The position numbers and the translations under genes are program-made. From the NCBI GenBank assembly GCA_905250115.1, contig CAJNOI010000060.1:434001-498000 (forward strand): a stretch of DNA of 64,000 bases, given 5' to 3'. Positions 11,917 to 23,443 of this stretch are shown one piece after another. Source of the DNA: Adineta steineri. Its lineage: Eukaryota; Rotifera; Eurotatoria; Adinetida; Adinetidae. Below the pieces are notes generated by a model. It was given only the letters and a program-made list of their open reading frames with translations. It was not told where the DNA came from and ran no database searches. Within the stretch, counting starts at the first letter, position 1, and every line of letters starts with the position of its first letter.

Positions 11917-12522
11917 AAAAAAACAAAACATTTTTTTATCTTATCTTCTGTAGAAAAAAAAAACCCGATTTCGTTTTTATTTAGTAAAATCATGCAATTC
12001 TTGATTTTCTCCAAATTAGCTGACGTAGGAATGATTTATGGATCAAATAATAATTTTATCATGTCCTAGAATTATGTTAATGAATTATTATTCTCTAATG
12101 ATTGATATTACGGAATATAATTTCGTATTTCTAAAGTAGTTGTTTTTTTTCTAAATATTATGCATATAATAACATAGATCTTTTAATCTTGAGAAAAGAT
12201 AGACACATCAACAACATCCGAGATATGATGATTGCATGATGAAATTTCATTTGATTCACAATTCAATTACTACTCAGCTGGTTACACTTGAGACATTAAT
12301 TTCTAGATTTTTTTATAAGCATCAAAACAAATTGTCCTTCTTAATTAGAAAATTAAATCCAAATGAATAATCTAATTTTGTTGTTTTCTTTCTTAAAAAA
12401 TATGATTATCAAATTGCATGATTTTCAATAATAATAATAATAATACTCTAATTGTACATTTCGTTTCATTTCGTTCTCGTACTTTTTTTGTTTTATTTCG
12501 TCTCTTTGTTTGTATGTGTGCA

Positions 12523-12546
12523 TGTATATATATATATATATATATA
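12523..12546. repeat. (TA)n microsatellite
   Basis: An uninterrupted run of alternating T and A within the purine-rich 3' region of the RBMS-like gene. Confidence 0.9.
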
Positions 12547-12937
12547 AATGTCTTACTCGAAATCATTTCATCGCAGTCTGTTATCAATGCATGTAAACGC
12601 GCGAAAAAGAAAACTACTACATCAACAATGAAAAAATGAACATGAATTGTTTGTATGCGTGTGTGTGTATGGAAAAAAACAAGAAGCCAACGAGCAAAAA
12701 AAAAATAGAGCCACATGTTTTTTTTTTTCTTATCTCACCACATAGATATTGTTCGTTTTCACACTCGCATACGTACAAAGAGACACAAAAAAGAAGAACA
12801 AAGAGACGGCTGGCTGCCTAGCACGGCCAACAAACGAGAAAAAAATGATGAGAAAGAAGAGGAAATGAAGACCGACCAAACGGTGACAACAACAATAACG
12901 GCAACCAAGGACAAGAACAGAGAAAGAGCAACAGTCA

Positions 12938-12958
12938 TACACACACACACACACACAC
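12938..12958. repeat. (CA)n microsatellite
   Basis: Ten CA units in a row, inside the low-complexity tract downstream of the RBMS-like gene. Confidence 0.9.
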
Positions 12959-13217
12959 TCATCAGCATTAACATCATCAAAATGGCACTCGAGACGAAGT
13001 GAAGAAAAAAGAGAGAGAGAGAGATAAAGACAGACAAAAAAAAAGAAACGGCACACAAGAGAGAAACTTGGTGGTTGAACAATGAACAAAAAATCCACAC
13101 AAATTCTCCCGTTCAAGCCAAAAGATCGCATGAAACAAGAAGGAAAAAATGGGAAAGGCAAAAGAAAGAAAAAAAAAACAAACAAACAAATGATTGGCTG
13201 TTTCATCAGTAGGTATT

Positions 13218-16200
13218 CTATGACAGATCCTAGGAGGGAATAATAATGAGATGATAGATTAAAAAAAAGAATATTCTATTAATTTAACATACTTGTGATG
13301 GATCATTTTGTGTTGGTGGTGCCGATTGCTGTTGTGGTTGAGGTAGAGCAGCAGCTGTTGGTTGTGGTGCTGACATATAAAGTGTTGCTCCATGAGGATG
13401 TTGATGCTGATGCTGATGCTGATGTTGATGTTGATGTTGATGTGGATTAACTAAGCAAAATGCTCCTGGATGACCATTAGCTATTTGTAATTGTTGTAAT
13501 TGTTGCATCGGTAATACAAATGTTGCACCATTTTCATGTCCTGGTCCATGTTGTAAGTGCATATAGGACGGAATAGCTGGATTAAATACGCCTAATGGCT
13601 GTCGAAGTTGTGCTTGCGCGTACATTTGATGATGAGCTGGATGATGTGCATGTTGTGGTGGACCGGAGACAATTGTTGGTGGTTGTTGTTGTTGTTGATT
13701 TGGAGCTTGTTGAGGAAGAATTTGCGCTGCTGACATAGGTGACCATTGAGGAAATACAACAGCCGGTGATTGATAAGAAACTGTTTGATCCATTGGATAT
13801 AATGGATGACCACTTTTCATATCCTTTTAAATAAAAATAAAATTAATTTTTCTTATAATTTTCTCATAAAATAATATTTTTAACTTACTTCATAACCTGT
13901 TTTATACATTTTCTTATTTTTATTACTGGCATCAGCAAATTTTACATGTACGTTTTTATCAGAAAAATCTATAGAAGAAAATAATAATAGTAATTAAAAT
14001 TTTGCTGTAATATAATATGAAACCTGGAAAACTCTGATTATGGAATCGATTAATAATTGCTTGACATTGTTCTTTGTCATTCATACGTGCAAAGCCAACA
14101 CCACGCGATTGTTTTTGTTGATCACGTAAAATACGTACACTAACAACAGTACCAAAATTACTAAGTGCTTGTCGTAAATCTTGTTCTGTCATTTGAGGAT
14201 CCAAATTGGCAAAATATAAATTTGTTGTATCTTGTTCTTGTTGTTGTGAAGACTAAATTATTTGTTTATTTATTTATTTTTATTACATTTTTATTAAATT
14301 AAATATAAATATACTTTAGCTAATTGAGCTGTATAGCCTTTTTTTTGTAATTGAGCTATCGCCAATTGTGCATCTTCATTAGATTCAAAATCAATAAAAC
14401 CAAAACCTTTACATTTATTTGTTTGTTTATCAATTATTGCTTTCATTGATTTGACTTTACCACAACTATTTATGAGTATAAATACGTATATATATTTGGT
14501 TATTATAATTATTATATTGTTTACCCTTCCACAAGTTTAGCAAGATCTTGATCAGAATAATCAGGTGGTAAATTTTTTATATACAAATTTGTATCACTGA
14601 GATGTTGTTGGATTTGATGAGATGATGATGATGATGGTGACAAACCATTATTAACTATTGTATGATGTCCATTCATATATGCTGGTCTTGTTTGATCATA
14701 TACACCAGGATGAGATTGTGGAGGCTGAAATAAAAAAAAACAATAATATATATTTATCTGTATAGACAATTTCATCATTAAACTGTTCATCTAACTAACA
14801 ATATACACTATATTATTTTCTTTTTTCTGTCTGTCATACAACTGATATTATTTATTATGTATACAAACCCCGCCTGTCAACAATTCATAGCACACTTCAG
14901 TTGTTGTGGGTAATGGTATGAGCTGTGTCGCCGACGATGCGGCATTCCAGTCCATTAATCCAAGCAAAACAACATCGCCTTCCATGTCGCAAACGAAGAG
15001 AACAATGATAATAATAATAATAATAATAATACCGGTAACAACAATCGTGTATATTTATATGTATGGTCTATAGCAAACTAATACTTTTGATCAAACAAGA
15101 GGAAAGAGACTATGATGAACAAGACGAGAAATACAAAATAAAAAAAAAAAGGAATGAGAAATGCGCACATATAGACATGTCTCTATAGACCATATATATC
15201 AGAGGAGAAAACATTACCGGTGCGGAGTTTTTGCTGATTATAGAGTAGGAGACGACAAGAGCAAGTTGAGTAGCTTTCAATATTCGTTCGTTTGTCGTCC
15301 TGGCTTCTCTTTTCTAGCAATAGGGCAAGAGTATTAAGAGGAGGAGAAGAGAGACATAAAGAACATAGCAGCCAAATGTAATCATAGTAAAAACTCATCA
15401 ATATAATAAGCTCCTTTGCACGAGTAGCACGATGCGAACACATAGAGAAAGAAAAAGAATGAATGAATACTAATGCGAATATTGTAGAAATAACGCGAGG
15501 CCAAAATATCTGCCTTCCCAATGGGCGACAACCGCCAACTGCACATGAAGAAAAATGTGCATATACAATATAGATTCTATTACACAGACAAATACATATA
15601 TACAAGAGAAAGAGAAATGCGTGACACATCCCCTCATAACATATTATCTTGACTGATAGTTTAAAGCAAAAAAAAAAAAAGAACAAGCTTGTTTTCTTCT
15701 CATTTCTATTCGTTCGTCAACGATGTAAATCATTCGATCTATCACTCAACATATATCTTTCATCGACAAGAAGAAAAAAAAGAAGACAAACCATGAACCT
15801 GAACTCGACCTCAGACATGAACCTTGTCGTAACAGTTTGTAAACAGAAAACAAAGACTAGTTTTTTTTTCTTAACGAAATATATACTCATATATATATAT
15901 ATATATATGATTAAGATTCTTCTTTTTCTTGTAGGCTGTAAAATATAACTGCTTTTATAAATCTCGATTCCCCCGCCATCAATCTTCATATTTACATATG
16001 AATCAAATTTTCTCTATTGAGAAATGTTGAACAATAATAAGAAATAGGAGGTGGCCTTTGAATTAATCATAATTATTTATAGTAGTCAGCATGATTTATA
16101 TTTCTTACCCTCTTTCTTCATTTGAGAACGACTAACTAAATCGTATATATTAACACTACATCCTCTTTTTTTTTCTACTTCTTCTATATTCTGTTTCCCT

Positions 16201-19200
16201 TGTTACTTGTTCTATCTCTCTATCTGTCTGTCTGATTGGGAATAGAAACTTACTCAGCTATAAACAAAAGAGAGAAAAAAAGTCTAATCAATTCTAGCTA
16301 GAAGCCATTCACTGAACAACTTCAAAGCTTCTCTACTTCTATCATATCGTTCTTGATTGGCGTTAAATATTTAATGTATACAATTTCCTATGGGTATATG
16401 ATAGAAGAGAAAGAGTCAACAACAACTTTCTTCTGACAAACATATATATATACAAAAAAATAATAATAATGGTGCCACTTTGTATGTCATGAGCAACATA
16501 TCAGGTTAATCGGTTATTGCTGCTGCTGTTGCTACGATATAATAGGATTTCAGCACGCACATATATGTATGATGAATCGATGAACGATTCATCTTATCGA
16601 TAGAACGGATCTGAAATATGATCTTCTTTTTTTTTCTTTTTCTATAGACAATACATACAAGCATATCATTATAGTTACAATGTCTTTTTATAAGTGCAAC
16701 GTTTATCTAAACCTGCTACATCTATTCTCATTAGATAAAGATGTATAAATACATATACATACAGGCATACCACTCGCTGTGAATTCTTCTTTTTAGCATT
16801 CAATTCCCGTAATGAGACAATTGCAGAGCAATTGCTCGATTGAATTGTTATTTTTCAAGGTTACAATGGATTGACCCATTAATAACAAAGAAAACAAAAT
16901 TTCAAGAAAGAAAAAGACTCATTTTCTGTTATTAATGAAAGACACTTCCGGAATCGAAGAATCGATTGTAGACAGACATCATATATCTTTATATATATAT
17001 ATATGAGAAAAAAATAGTGATGATGATAGAACCATTCTTTTATTCTCATCATCATCATCATCATCGAACAGAACAATAACATTGGAAGACATGGAGCAAT
17101 CGACAATAGAAAAAAGCAATCCGAAAGGAACAATCTATATTACAACGAACATTTTCATAATTTTTCTAATTAGACTATTTAATTTGTTAACAATCTTTAT
17201 TATATTACTTACAGCATAACCACCATAGGCTTTCGGTGAACGAATATTAAAATGTGGTGCAAGTTGATCAGAACGTTCCATTGAATGTGCTGCCAGTCGT
17301 AAATAAGCTTCACGTTCAGCTGTTAATGCCATATTTGCTATTGTTGTTGAATGTTGCTGTTGAGTTTGTTGTTGCTGCTGCTGCTGTTGCTGTTGTTGTT
17401 GGACGTGACCGGTTGAATGAGGATCAATGATTAAATGATGTAAAGAAGGCGTTTGTGATGTGTTATAAGACGCCGGTTGCTAAATATACAGAACAGAACA
17501 AAATACAATTATATTCGATCAAACTTTGGTATATTATAAAAAAAAATGTCACGAATCATCCACCTGTCGCCATAAAAAGTATACTCCCCAGTATATATTA
17601 CGACAAATATACATGTATTCCTATTGCACATGTTCTTACCTCCTCTTCATATTTGACCATGTCTCTTTTTTCCTTTCACTTTTTGTTTGCAATACAAAAA
17701 TCTATATATATACGTCAGGGCCAAAAAAACGCTTTTCGACAACAAAACGAAGAGTAATCATCATTCCTTCGATTTTTTTTCTCTCTCTTCACATTACACG
17801 TCATTATTTTTTCTTCTTCTTCTTTTCTTTATATATATGTATGTATGTATATATACATCATATAAAAAGTCATTACATATGAAAAAAAAACACATATCAC
17901 ACTAGCAATGACTCACCCCTAAAGTTGAAGCAGCTGTAGCAGTCATCATTACCATATCTTTCTTTTTTTTTTATATACTAAATCTATTAATAATAAAAAT
18001 ATTTTTTTCTTGACCGCAATTATACACAGTGTTGTCTCTCTCGCGCTTCGGCCTTAAACAATTCAAATGAAATGTTTAGATGAACAGTAGAAGAGGTCGA
18101 GAGAAAGAGATAATAAATACCATAGAGAGAAAGAGAAGGAGAAAAAAAACTCGACCATATACATACACAAACATATATATATATATATATAGTTTGATTA
18201 ATGATCAGTCGGTTCATCTCACAAGCAACTGACTGTTATCTACGAACATACTACTCATCACATCGCTTCTATTTCTTCTTCTTCTTTTTTCCCGGTTCTA
18301 TATCTTTAGTTTCATATCCTATAAAAGATCAACTGGAGGGCACATCAGGTCATTGGAAAACGATTAAATATATAAACAATATAGATGAAAAAAATAAATA
18401 ATTAGTTTATAAAAAAAAGAAAATCAATTCTTCTTTTAAATAAATCTAACCAATCATTGAATTGTTCAATGTCATCGTATTGAGATATTAATAGGACTAT
18501 ATAGGGTCGTCAATAGATCGTCATCATTGAATTATTCATTAGACAGTCTTGTCGACGGGATGTATTAAATTAGTTCAAACTTGCAATAATCCAACTGTGA
18601 ATTAACAAGAGCAAAATAAAACACGTCCTATACTATTTAATTATCTCGTCATTCGTGCTGTGTTCATCAATGTGAACAAAAACGGTTAGTAGGCGGAGTT
18701 AACTGTATTCATTTATATATGTCTATATACACACAATAAGAGTAGAAGAAAGAAAGATACATCACCTCGAGCGTCGGCATGACAAGTATCCAACGAGTCT
18801 GGTCAAAAGTAGTATTTAATGATGCCGAACGTTGTCGACGTATAGGAGAAGAAAAACAGGTAGCAACAGCATTGGCAGCAGCTAAACGAGCTTGTCGCTC
18901 AAGACTTGTATCTAACTGACGATGATATCGATTATTAGACGATGAAGATGATGTCATTTAGTACATATATGTGAATAGAAGTGACAAATAAACATAAACA
19001 TTACACTCCAACGACAAGAAGTGGTTATGAAGGACGACAAATAACGAACGGTTAGAAAAAAAAGAAAGAAAAATGACCACGACTTCTATACATGTATATA
19101 TATATGTGTATATGTATGTATTATATATAGATCGAATGAAAACAGAACAGGACAACATCGATAGCGACATATTATTAAATGATGTCATTCGATGTCGATA

Positions 19201-19473
19201 TAAAAATAATATTTTTACGATGTTAATAAATAATGAGAAAATTAATCAGATTAAGTTGAATTTCAATGATATCAAAAACAAAAACAAACGTCTCTATTAA
19301 CATGACATTATGATTTAGTTAAAGAGTTTCTTATCAAAACATACATCTATTCTAAATTCAGAACACAAAAATAAATGTAAATAAATTGACAAGATTCTTT
19401 TTGTTTTTATTAAATATATATATATATATATATATTCATTGAGAATTACCTGATGAGCAACAACAGTGGACAT
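13218..19473 (-). CDS. RBMS: RBMS / alan-shepard RNA-binding protein, two RRMs
   Basis: Common exons: 17213-17479, 14525-14724, 14315-14465, 14024-14252, 13889-13968 and 13293-13823, then a probable last exon 13218-13229. A Q-rich N-terminal part is followed by RRM1 (TNLYIKNLPPDYSDQDL; RNP1 as KGFGFIDF) and RRM2 (TNLYFANLDPQMTEQDL; RGVGFARM). The C-terminal domain is rich in Gln, Pro and a His-Gln repeat (13399-13440). The RRM spacing and the QQEQDTTNLY linker fit the RBMS1/2/3 and Drosophila shep family, which bind AU-rich single-stranded RNA. Four candidate first coding exons exist (separate entries). At the 3' end the frame either stops after SQVC (13284-13286) or uses donor gtatgt and acceptor ctcctag to end DLS (stop 13218-13220). 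Both are plausible. Confidence 0.9.
14869..14985 (-). other. Candidate alternative first exon of RBMS-like gene (MEGDVV)
   Basis: Reads ATG GAA GGC GAT GTT and stays open for 39 codons to donor gtttgt, ending in phase 0. It lies immediately upstream of the RRM1 exon (14525-14724), which starts in phase 0 (CCT CCA). An isoform starting here would omit the Q-rich exon at 17213-17479. Proposed from frame and splice signal only. Confidence 0.45.
17917..17955 (-). other. Candidate alternative first exon of RBMS-like gene (MVMMTA)
   Basis: Encodes 13 codons, MVMMTATAASTLG, ending at a consensus donor gtgagt in phase 0. It can splice in frame to the common exon starting CAA CCG at 17479. Confidence 0.5.
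18766..18957 (-). other. Candidate alternative first exon of RBMS-like gene (MTSSSS)
   Basis: ATG follows a TAA triplet and opens 64 codons (MTSSSSSNNRYHRQL to MPTLE) ending at donor gtgatg in phase 0. The codon pattern (SIRRQRSASL-like, LERQARLAAANAV) looks coding, not random. It would join the exon at 17479 in frame. Confidence 0.5.
19450..19473 (-). other. Candidate alternative first exon of RBMS-like gene (MSTVVAHQ)
   Basis: Eight codons from ATG (MSTVVAHQ) to donor gtaatt, in phase 0. It is compatible with the common exon ending at 17479 (QPASYNTS). This is the most upstream coding first exon I can support. Confidence 0.5.
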
Positions 19474-19670
19474 TTTGCTTTTTTGATAAGAATATATGAA
19501 TTTGTCTACACTCGTTTTCGATTGATTAAAAACTACTACTTGTACACAACTCGATATGTCTTAGTGAGTGTGTATATATATATATGTATATGTATATATA
19601 TATATGCTTGTGCGTGCGGAGGTCGTTGTTAGTTTCCCCCTTTTTAATCTATAATAGACAAAGGCACATC

Positions 19671-19729
19671 GCTCTCTCTCTCTCTCTGTCTGCCTCTCTC
19701 TCCTTCTCCCTCTCTCTCTCTCTCTCTCT
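19671..19729. repeat. (CT)n tract
   Basis: An imperfect CT/CTGT/CTCC microsatellite about 60 bp long, upstream of the RBMS-like gene. It is a GA-rich tract on the gene's strand. Confidence 0.85.
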
Positions 19730-21321
19730 GTCTTTGTCTCTATTCTCTATGTTCTCAAGCTAAATCAAGCGCACACAAAACGCGAATAGACCGATGAAAA
19801 GAAGATGCAGAATAAGAAGAAATAAACCGACCGAAAGGAGAGAAGGAGACTACTCTCTTGTTCGTCGTCACACGATGTACTCATCACCATCAGCCCAGCC
19901 AGTCAGCGTCGACCATTGCCGCCGCTATTGCATGCGAGATTAGCAATATACAAGAAAAACGAGAACAGCGGGTTTGATGAAGAGGGAAAGGGTGGAGGAG
20001 AGGGAGGATGAATAAAAAGAGAAGGAGAGACGAACAGGCTGATCGGTCGACATAACGAACGAACAGTCGTCGACTTCCGGTCGTGCAATGCAATGTATTT
20101 ATGTGTGAGCGAAATAAAATGGGGTGTGTAGCGTGCAATTATAAAAGAGTCTGGTTTGATAGCTAAAGGTGCAATATATATATCGGTATATATGCATATA
20201 TAATGTTTCTCCTTTGATTTTGATAGTGTTAGATACATTTATCACTTTGTTTTCTTTCTCTTTAAGTCTAAACTAGGCTATTTACTTGATGAAAAGTAAT
20301 TAGATGGATGTTGATTTGATGAGTTTTCTTTTCTTATTATTTAGTGTAATATATATAAAAAAGAAATTATTTTCTAGGGTTCTTATTTTCTCTATCAAAT
20401 CTAACTGACAGCCTATCTTATGGTTAATTGAGAATCCAGCTTTTCTTACTATTGTATTTCTTTTTAAATGACGATGTGTTGACAATCAATGCCCCCTAAT
20501 ATAGACGAACCCAAAGATGCCTCTTATTTCTTCATTGGATTCAATGCGTTAAGAGAGCTAGAAAAGCTATCTTCTTTTCTCTTGATGATACTCATTCTAT
20601 AAAACAGCTGCTGCCTTTTCTATATGACATCACACTTTTCTAATAAAAAGCATACACATGCACGGAATAGGAAAAGAAAACAAAAGAATGATTAAAGTGA
20701 ACGAAGGTTTTCATTAACTAAGAAAAAAAGCATGTCATTTCAAGTAGACATTTTTTTCTTTTTGTGACAAATTTTTTTAAATGACAATACGATTAGAATA
20801 CAATATAACTAATTTGAAGAACCCTTCGTTTAGTTAGAACGTTTTTCTGACAACATCTGTTTTTTCTCTTTCTTTGTCGTAGACTAGTCATATAACATTG
20901 GAGTCGATTAATTCGATTAGAGACTATGGAATAACAAAAGAAGAAGAAAAAAAATATACAGAAATTTTTTTCCATCTATTATATGCGCATGTGGTAGGTC
21001 AATGATGAAAATTCTTTAATATCGATATTCTACTTACCGTATAAGATGAGAGCACTTCAACGAAATTGGAAATGGATCACCCACTAGTGCAACCACAAGA
21101 ACATTTAGGAAGAGGTGAGGGACCGTGTCTCGTCGTTGTCGTCAATTGCACTACAGGCCGTCACTAATACCAACGTAGTCGTCAGAAGAGAGTAGCAAAA
21201 AAATCTACAAGAAGAAACGAGCAAAAAAGAAAGAGAATAAAAACCGGGACAGAAAAGAAGGAGAAGGAAAGCGAGAATAAGAACAACAAGCCTCTTCTTC
21301 CTTCCTTATGTGTATGAGGCT

Positions 21322-21345
21322 ATGTGTGTGTGTGTGTGTGTGTGT
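21322..21345. repeat. (TG)n microsatellite
   Basis: About eleven TG units in a row in the RBMS-like upstream region. Confidence 0.9.
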
Positions 21346-22216
21346 CGACAGCCTAAAAGCAAACGAGTAACTGCAAAAGCGAATAGACAGCATTCTATTC
21401 TTTAGTCTAGAGTGACGCGTCTTTTCTTTCGAAAGACTAAGAACAACAGCCGTAGTTACATTTTCTCAAAGTGAAATTATATTGTTTCATCTGGCATGTT
21501 TCTTTTTTGATTCTGTCTCTGATTAGTTCACTGGTAATAGACTAGTAATCAATCATGCATCAAATTCGATTTAGAAAAAATCCAACGAAAAAAGAAAAGA
21601 AAAGAAAAAAGTGCTACACATAACGATCGTCAATTGATACGACTAATAAACCAAAAGTTATTTCTTTCATTTTTTTCTAGCTCTATCATTTTTACACAGC
21701 TGTTGCCATCAGTACTCACAACACTATAGCATCGCATTGCTAAATATATAGATAAGGTGTATGTGTATACGTGTTCGTGCTCTAGCTCACAAGGGAATGT
21801 TGTTATTTTCTTCGTTTGTTGTTGTTGTTGTTGACGATGATATGATAAGTTTTTCTTTGGATATATCTAAAATGATAATCTAAAATGAATAGAATATGCA
21901 TAACTTCTTTGTTTTGTATTCGTTTTATAAGAATAAAAATGTAGAAAAATAAGAGAAAGAGAAAGAGACATGATTAGCAGCTGGGTTGACTGTGTTGGTA
22001 GATGCAATGAGAATAGGCAGGATGGAAAACAGTTAACGAGAACGAAAGAAGAAAAAAAAAGAAAAAAAAAAAAGAAAATAAGAACACAAAACGATGATGA
22101 TTTTTTTCTTAGGAAGAAGTACGAACACGAACGAGAGCAAAAACAAATTGTTAGATATTTTTTCTTCTGTTTCTTTCTTCTTTTTTTTTTTGTTGAGTCT
22201 GAGCGTGTATACATAT

Positions 22217-22705
22217 CTACTGTTTCTTCTGCTTACGTTTATTTGTGCTTGCCATTGTTAATAATTTTAAATTGCAAATAAATAATAAAAAATTAACAGT
22301 ATACATTCCACAACAAACAACACATATATCATGTAAAACAAAATAAAGTATATAACCAAGATAGACAGTACCAAGATTGGTTATTATTGAAAGAAAAACA
22401 CGTAGACGAGCAACTGTTTTTGATGTATATGATCGATTAAGAATTAAAGATAAACAATAATAAATAAATCCAAACAATGAATCAGGTAAATTCAATGGTG
22501 AATCAGCATTAAATAAACCAAAACCTCGACCCCATCGAGATGTTAATACACGTGAACAACTCATACGTTCACCAATATCACAAGCAGCTCGATAAGAATG
22601 ATCATTTGTACTTCGTGTTTCAACATAGAATGCATATAATGAAAGACTAATACCAACTAGACATAGAATTATTACACTATATCGATAAACAGACAATGAA
22701 ACCAT
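22217..22705 (-). CDS. VKORC1: Vitamin K epoxide reductase (VKORC1)
   Basis: An intronless 162-residue protein, about the length of human VKORC1 (163). Four hydrophobic segments are visible (about residues 8-28, 75-95, 100-122, 127-148). The loop cysteines C42 and C50 (in ACDIGERMSC) and the active-site CVVC pair C128/C131 match human C43/C51 and C132/C135. The conserved WGRGFGL and SLFGFIYY segments are present. The C-terminus (KQKKQ) fits the KxKxx ER-retrieval signal, as in the human protein. The enzyme reduces vitamin K epoxide and quinone in the ER membrane. The human TYA motif just after CxxC is replaced by MYT here. The lack of introns stands out beside its multi-exon neighbours. Confidence 0.95.
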   Translation of the reverse strand: MVSLSVYRYSVIILCLVGISLSLYAFYVETRSTNDHSYRAACDIGERMSCSRVLTSRWGRGFGLFNADSPLNLPDSLFGFIYYCLSLILNRSYTSKTVARLRVFLSIITNLGTVYLGYILYFVLHDICVVCCGMYTVNFLLFICNLKLLTMASTNKRKQKKQ

Positions 22706-23443
22706 TTTGAAAATTCTAATGAAAAAAAAATATAAGATTTAATTGAAAAATTTCTCAAGTATAAGAAGAATAGCAATGAATAGAAAAGAATTAGATTTTA
22801 TATAAGAAGATTGCCAAGTATTATTCAAATAGTTTATTATTAGTACTACACAAAGATATCAATCAATATATATTTGATAAATTTTAAATTAATTGAAATA
22901 GAAATGAAAAAAAAATATTCATCAATTGAATGTAAATAAATCTAATATTAAATAAAGAGAAATTTTTCTTTCAATCTCAATAGAATTCATATCATTGTTA
23001 ATTATTAACAATGACTTGTTTTATAATATAATACGTACCTTTATTTAGATGTCAATTTTGATTTTTCAATTGATCAATAATCAATTGAATTGAAGAAAAA
23101 AATAATAATAATCTATGAAAAAATTAAAATTAACTTAGACGTAAAATATTAATGTTGCTTCTTTATATTAAATTTTATATTCACATGAATATTTATTTAC
23201 ATATTGAAAAAAAAATATATTTCATACATAAAAGACAAAATTATTTAATTGCATATAAATAATAAAATATTTCTAAATATTACAAAGACTAGATAATATA
23301 TTAGGTATTCAGGAAGTCATTTAAATGCCAAAGAAAAATATAAATACTTTGATCACATACAAACAACAAATCAGATAGATTAACGAGAAGAGGAAGAAGA
23401 AAAAAAATATGACAAAATAAAGGAAAAAATAGATATATATCAA
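22706..23443. other. VKORC1 upstream / Spire 3' flank
   Basis: Very AT-rich spacer between two minus-strand genes, holding the Spire 3' UTR and the VKORC1 promoter. No further gene seen. Confidence 0.5.

Larger units (their letters stand above)
11917..13217. other. Convergent spacer with simple repeats, probable 3' UTRs
   Basis: This lies between the convergent CDT1 and RBMS-like genes. From 12420 to 13190 the plus strand is strongly purine-rich (A/G), with many runs such as aaaaaagagagagagagag. Long overlapping frames on both strands here are translations of low-complexity sequence and have no domain content. It probably includes the RBMS-like 3' UTR. Confidence 0.6.
19474..22216. other. 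RBMS-like upstream region
   Basis: 2.7 kb of AT-rich and simple-sequence DNA between the RBMS-like gene and VKORC1. A minus-strand segment ending near 21036 with the strong donor gtaagtagaa could be a non-coding leader exon of the RBMS-like gene. Its only ATG in range (in the gttcttgtgg area near 21100) hits a stop after six codons. No protein gene is seen. Pyrimidine-rich and purine-rich tracts give spurious frames around 21.9-22.2 kb. Confidence 0.5.

Noticed and set aside
12393..13206. Several long overlapping frames on both strands
   Set aside because: They translate purine/pyrimidine low-complexity and microsatellite DNA, with runs of F, L, S or K. They have no domains and lie in the probable RBMS 3' UTR.
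21867..22281. Frames just downstream of VKORC1
   Set aside because: Composed of A/G-rich simple sequence (KKKRKKK or FFFFLLS runs); overlap the VKORC1 3' end on the opposite strand.
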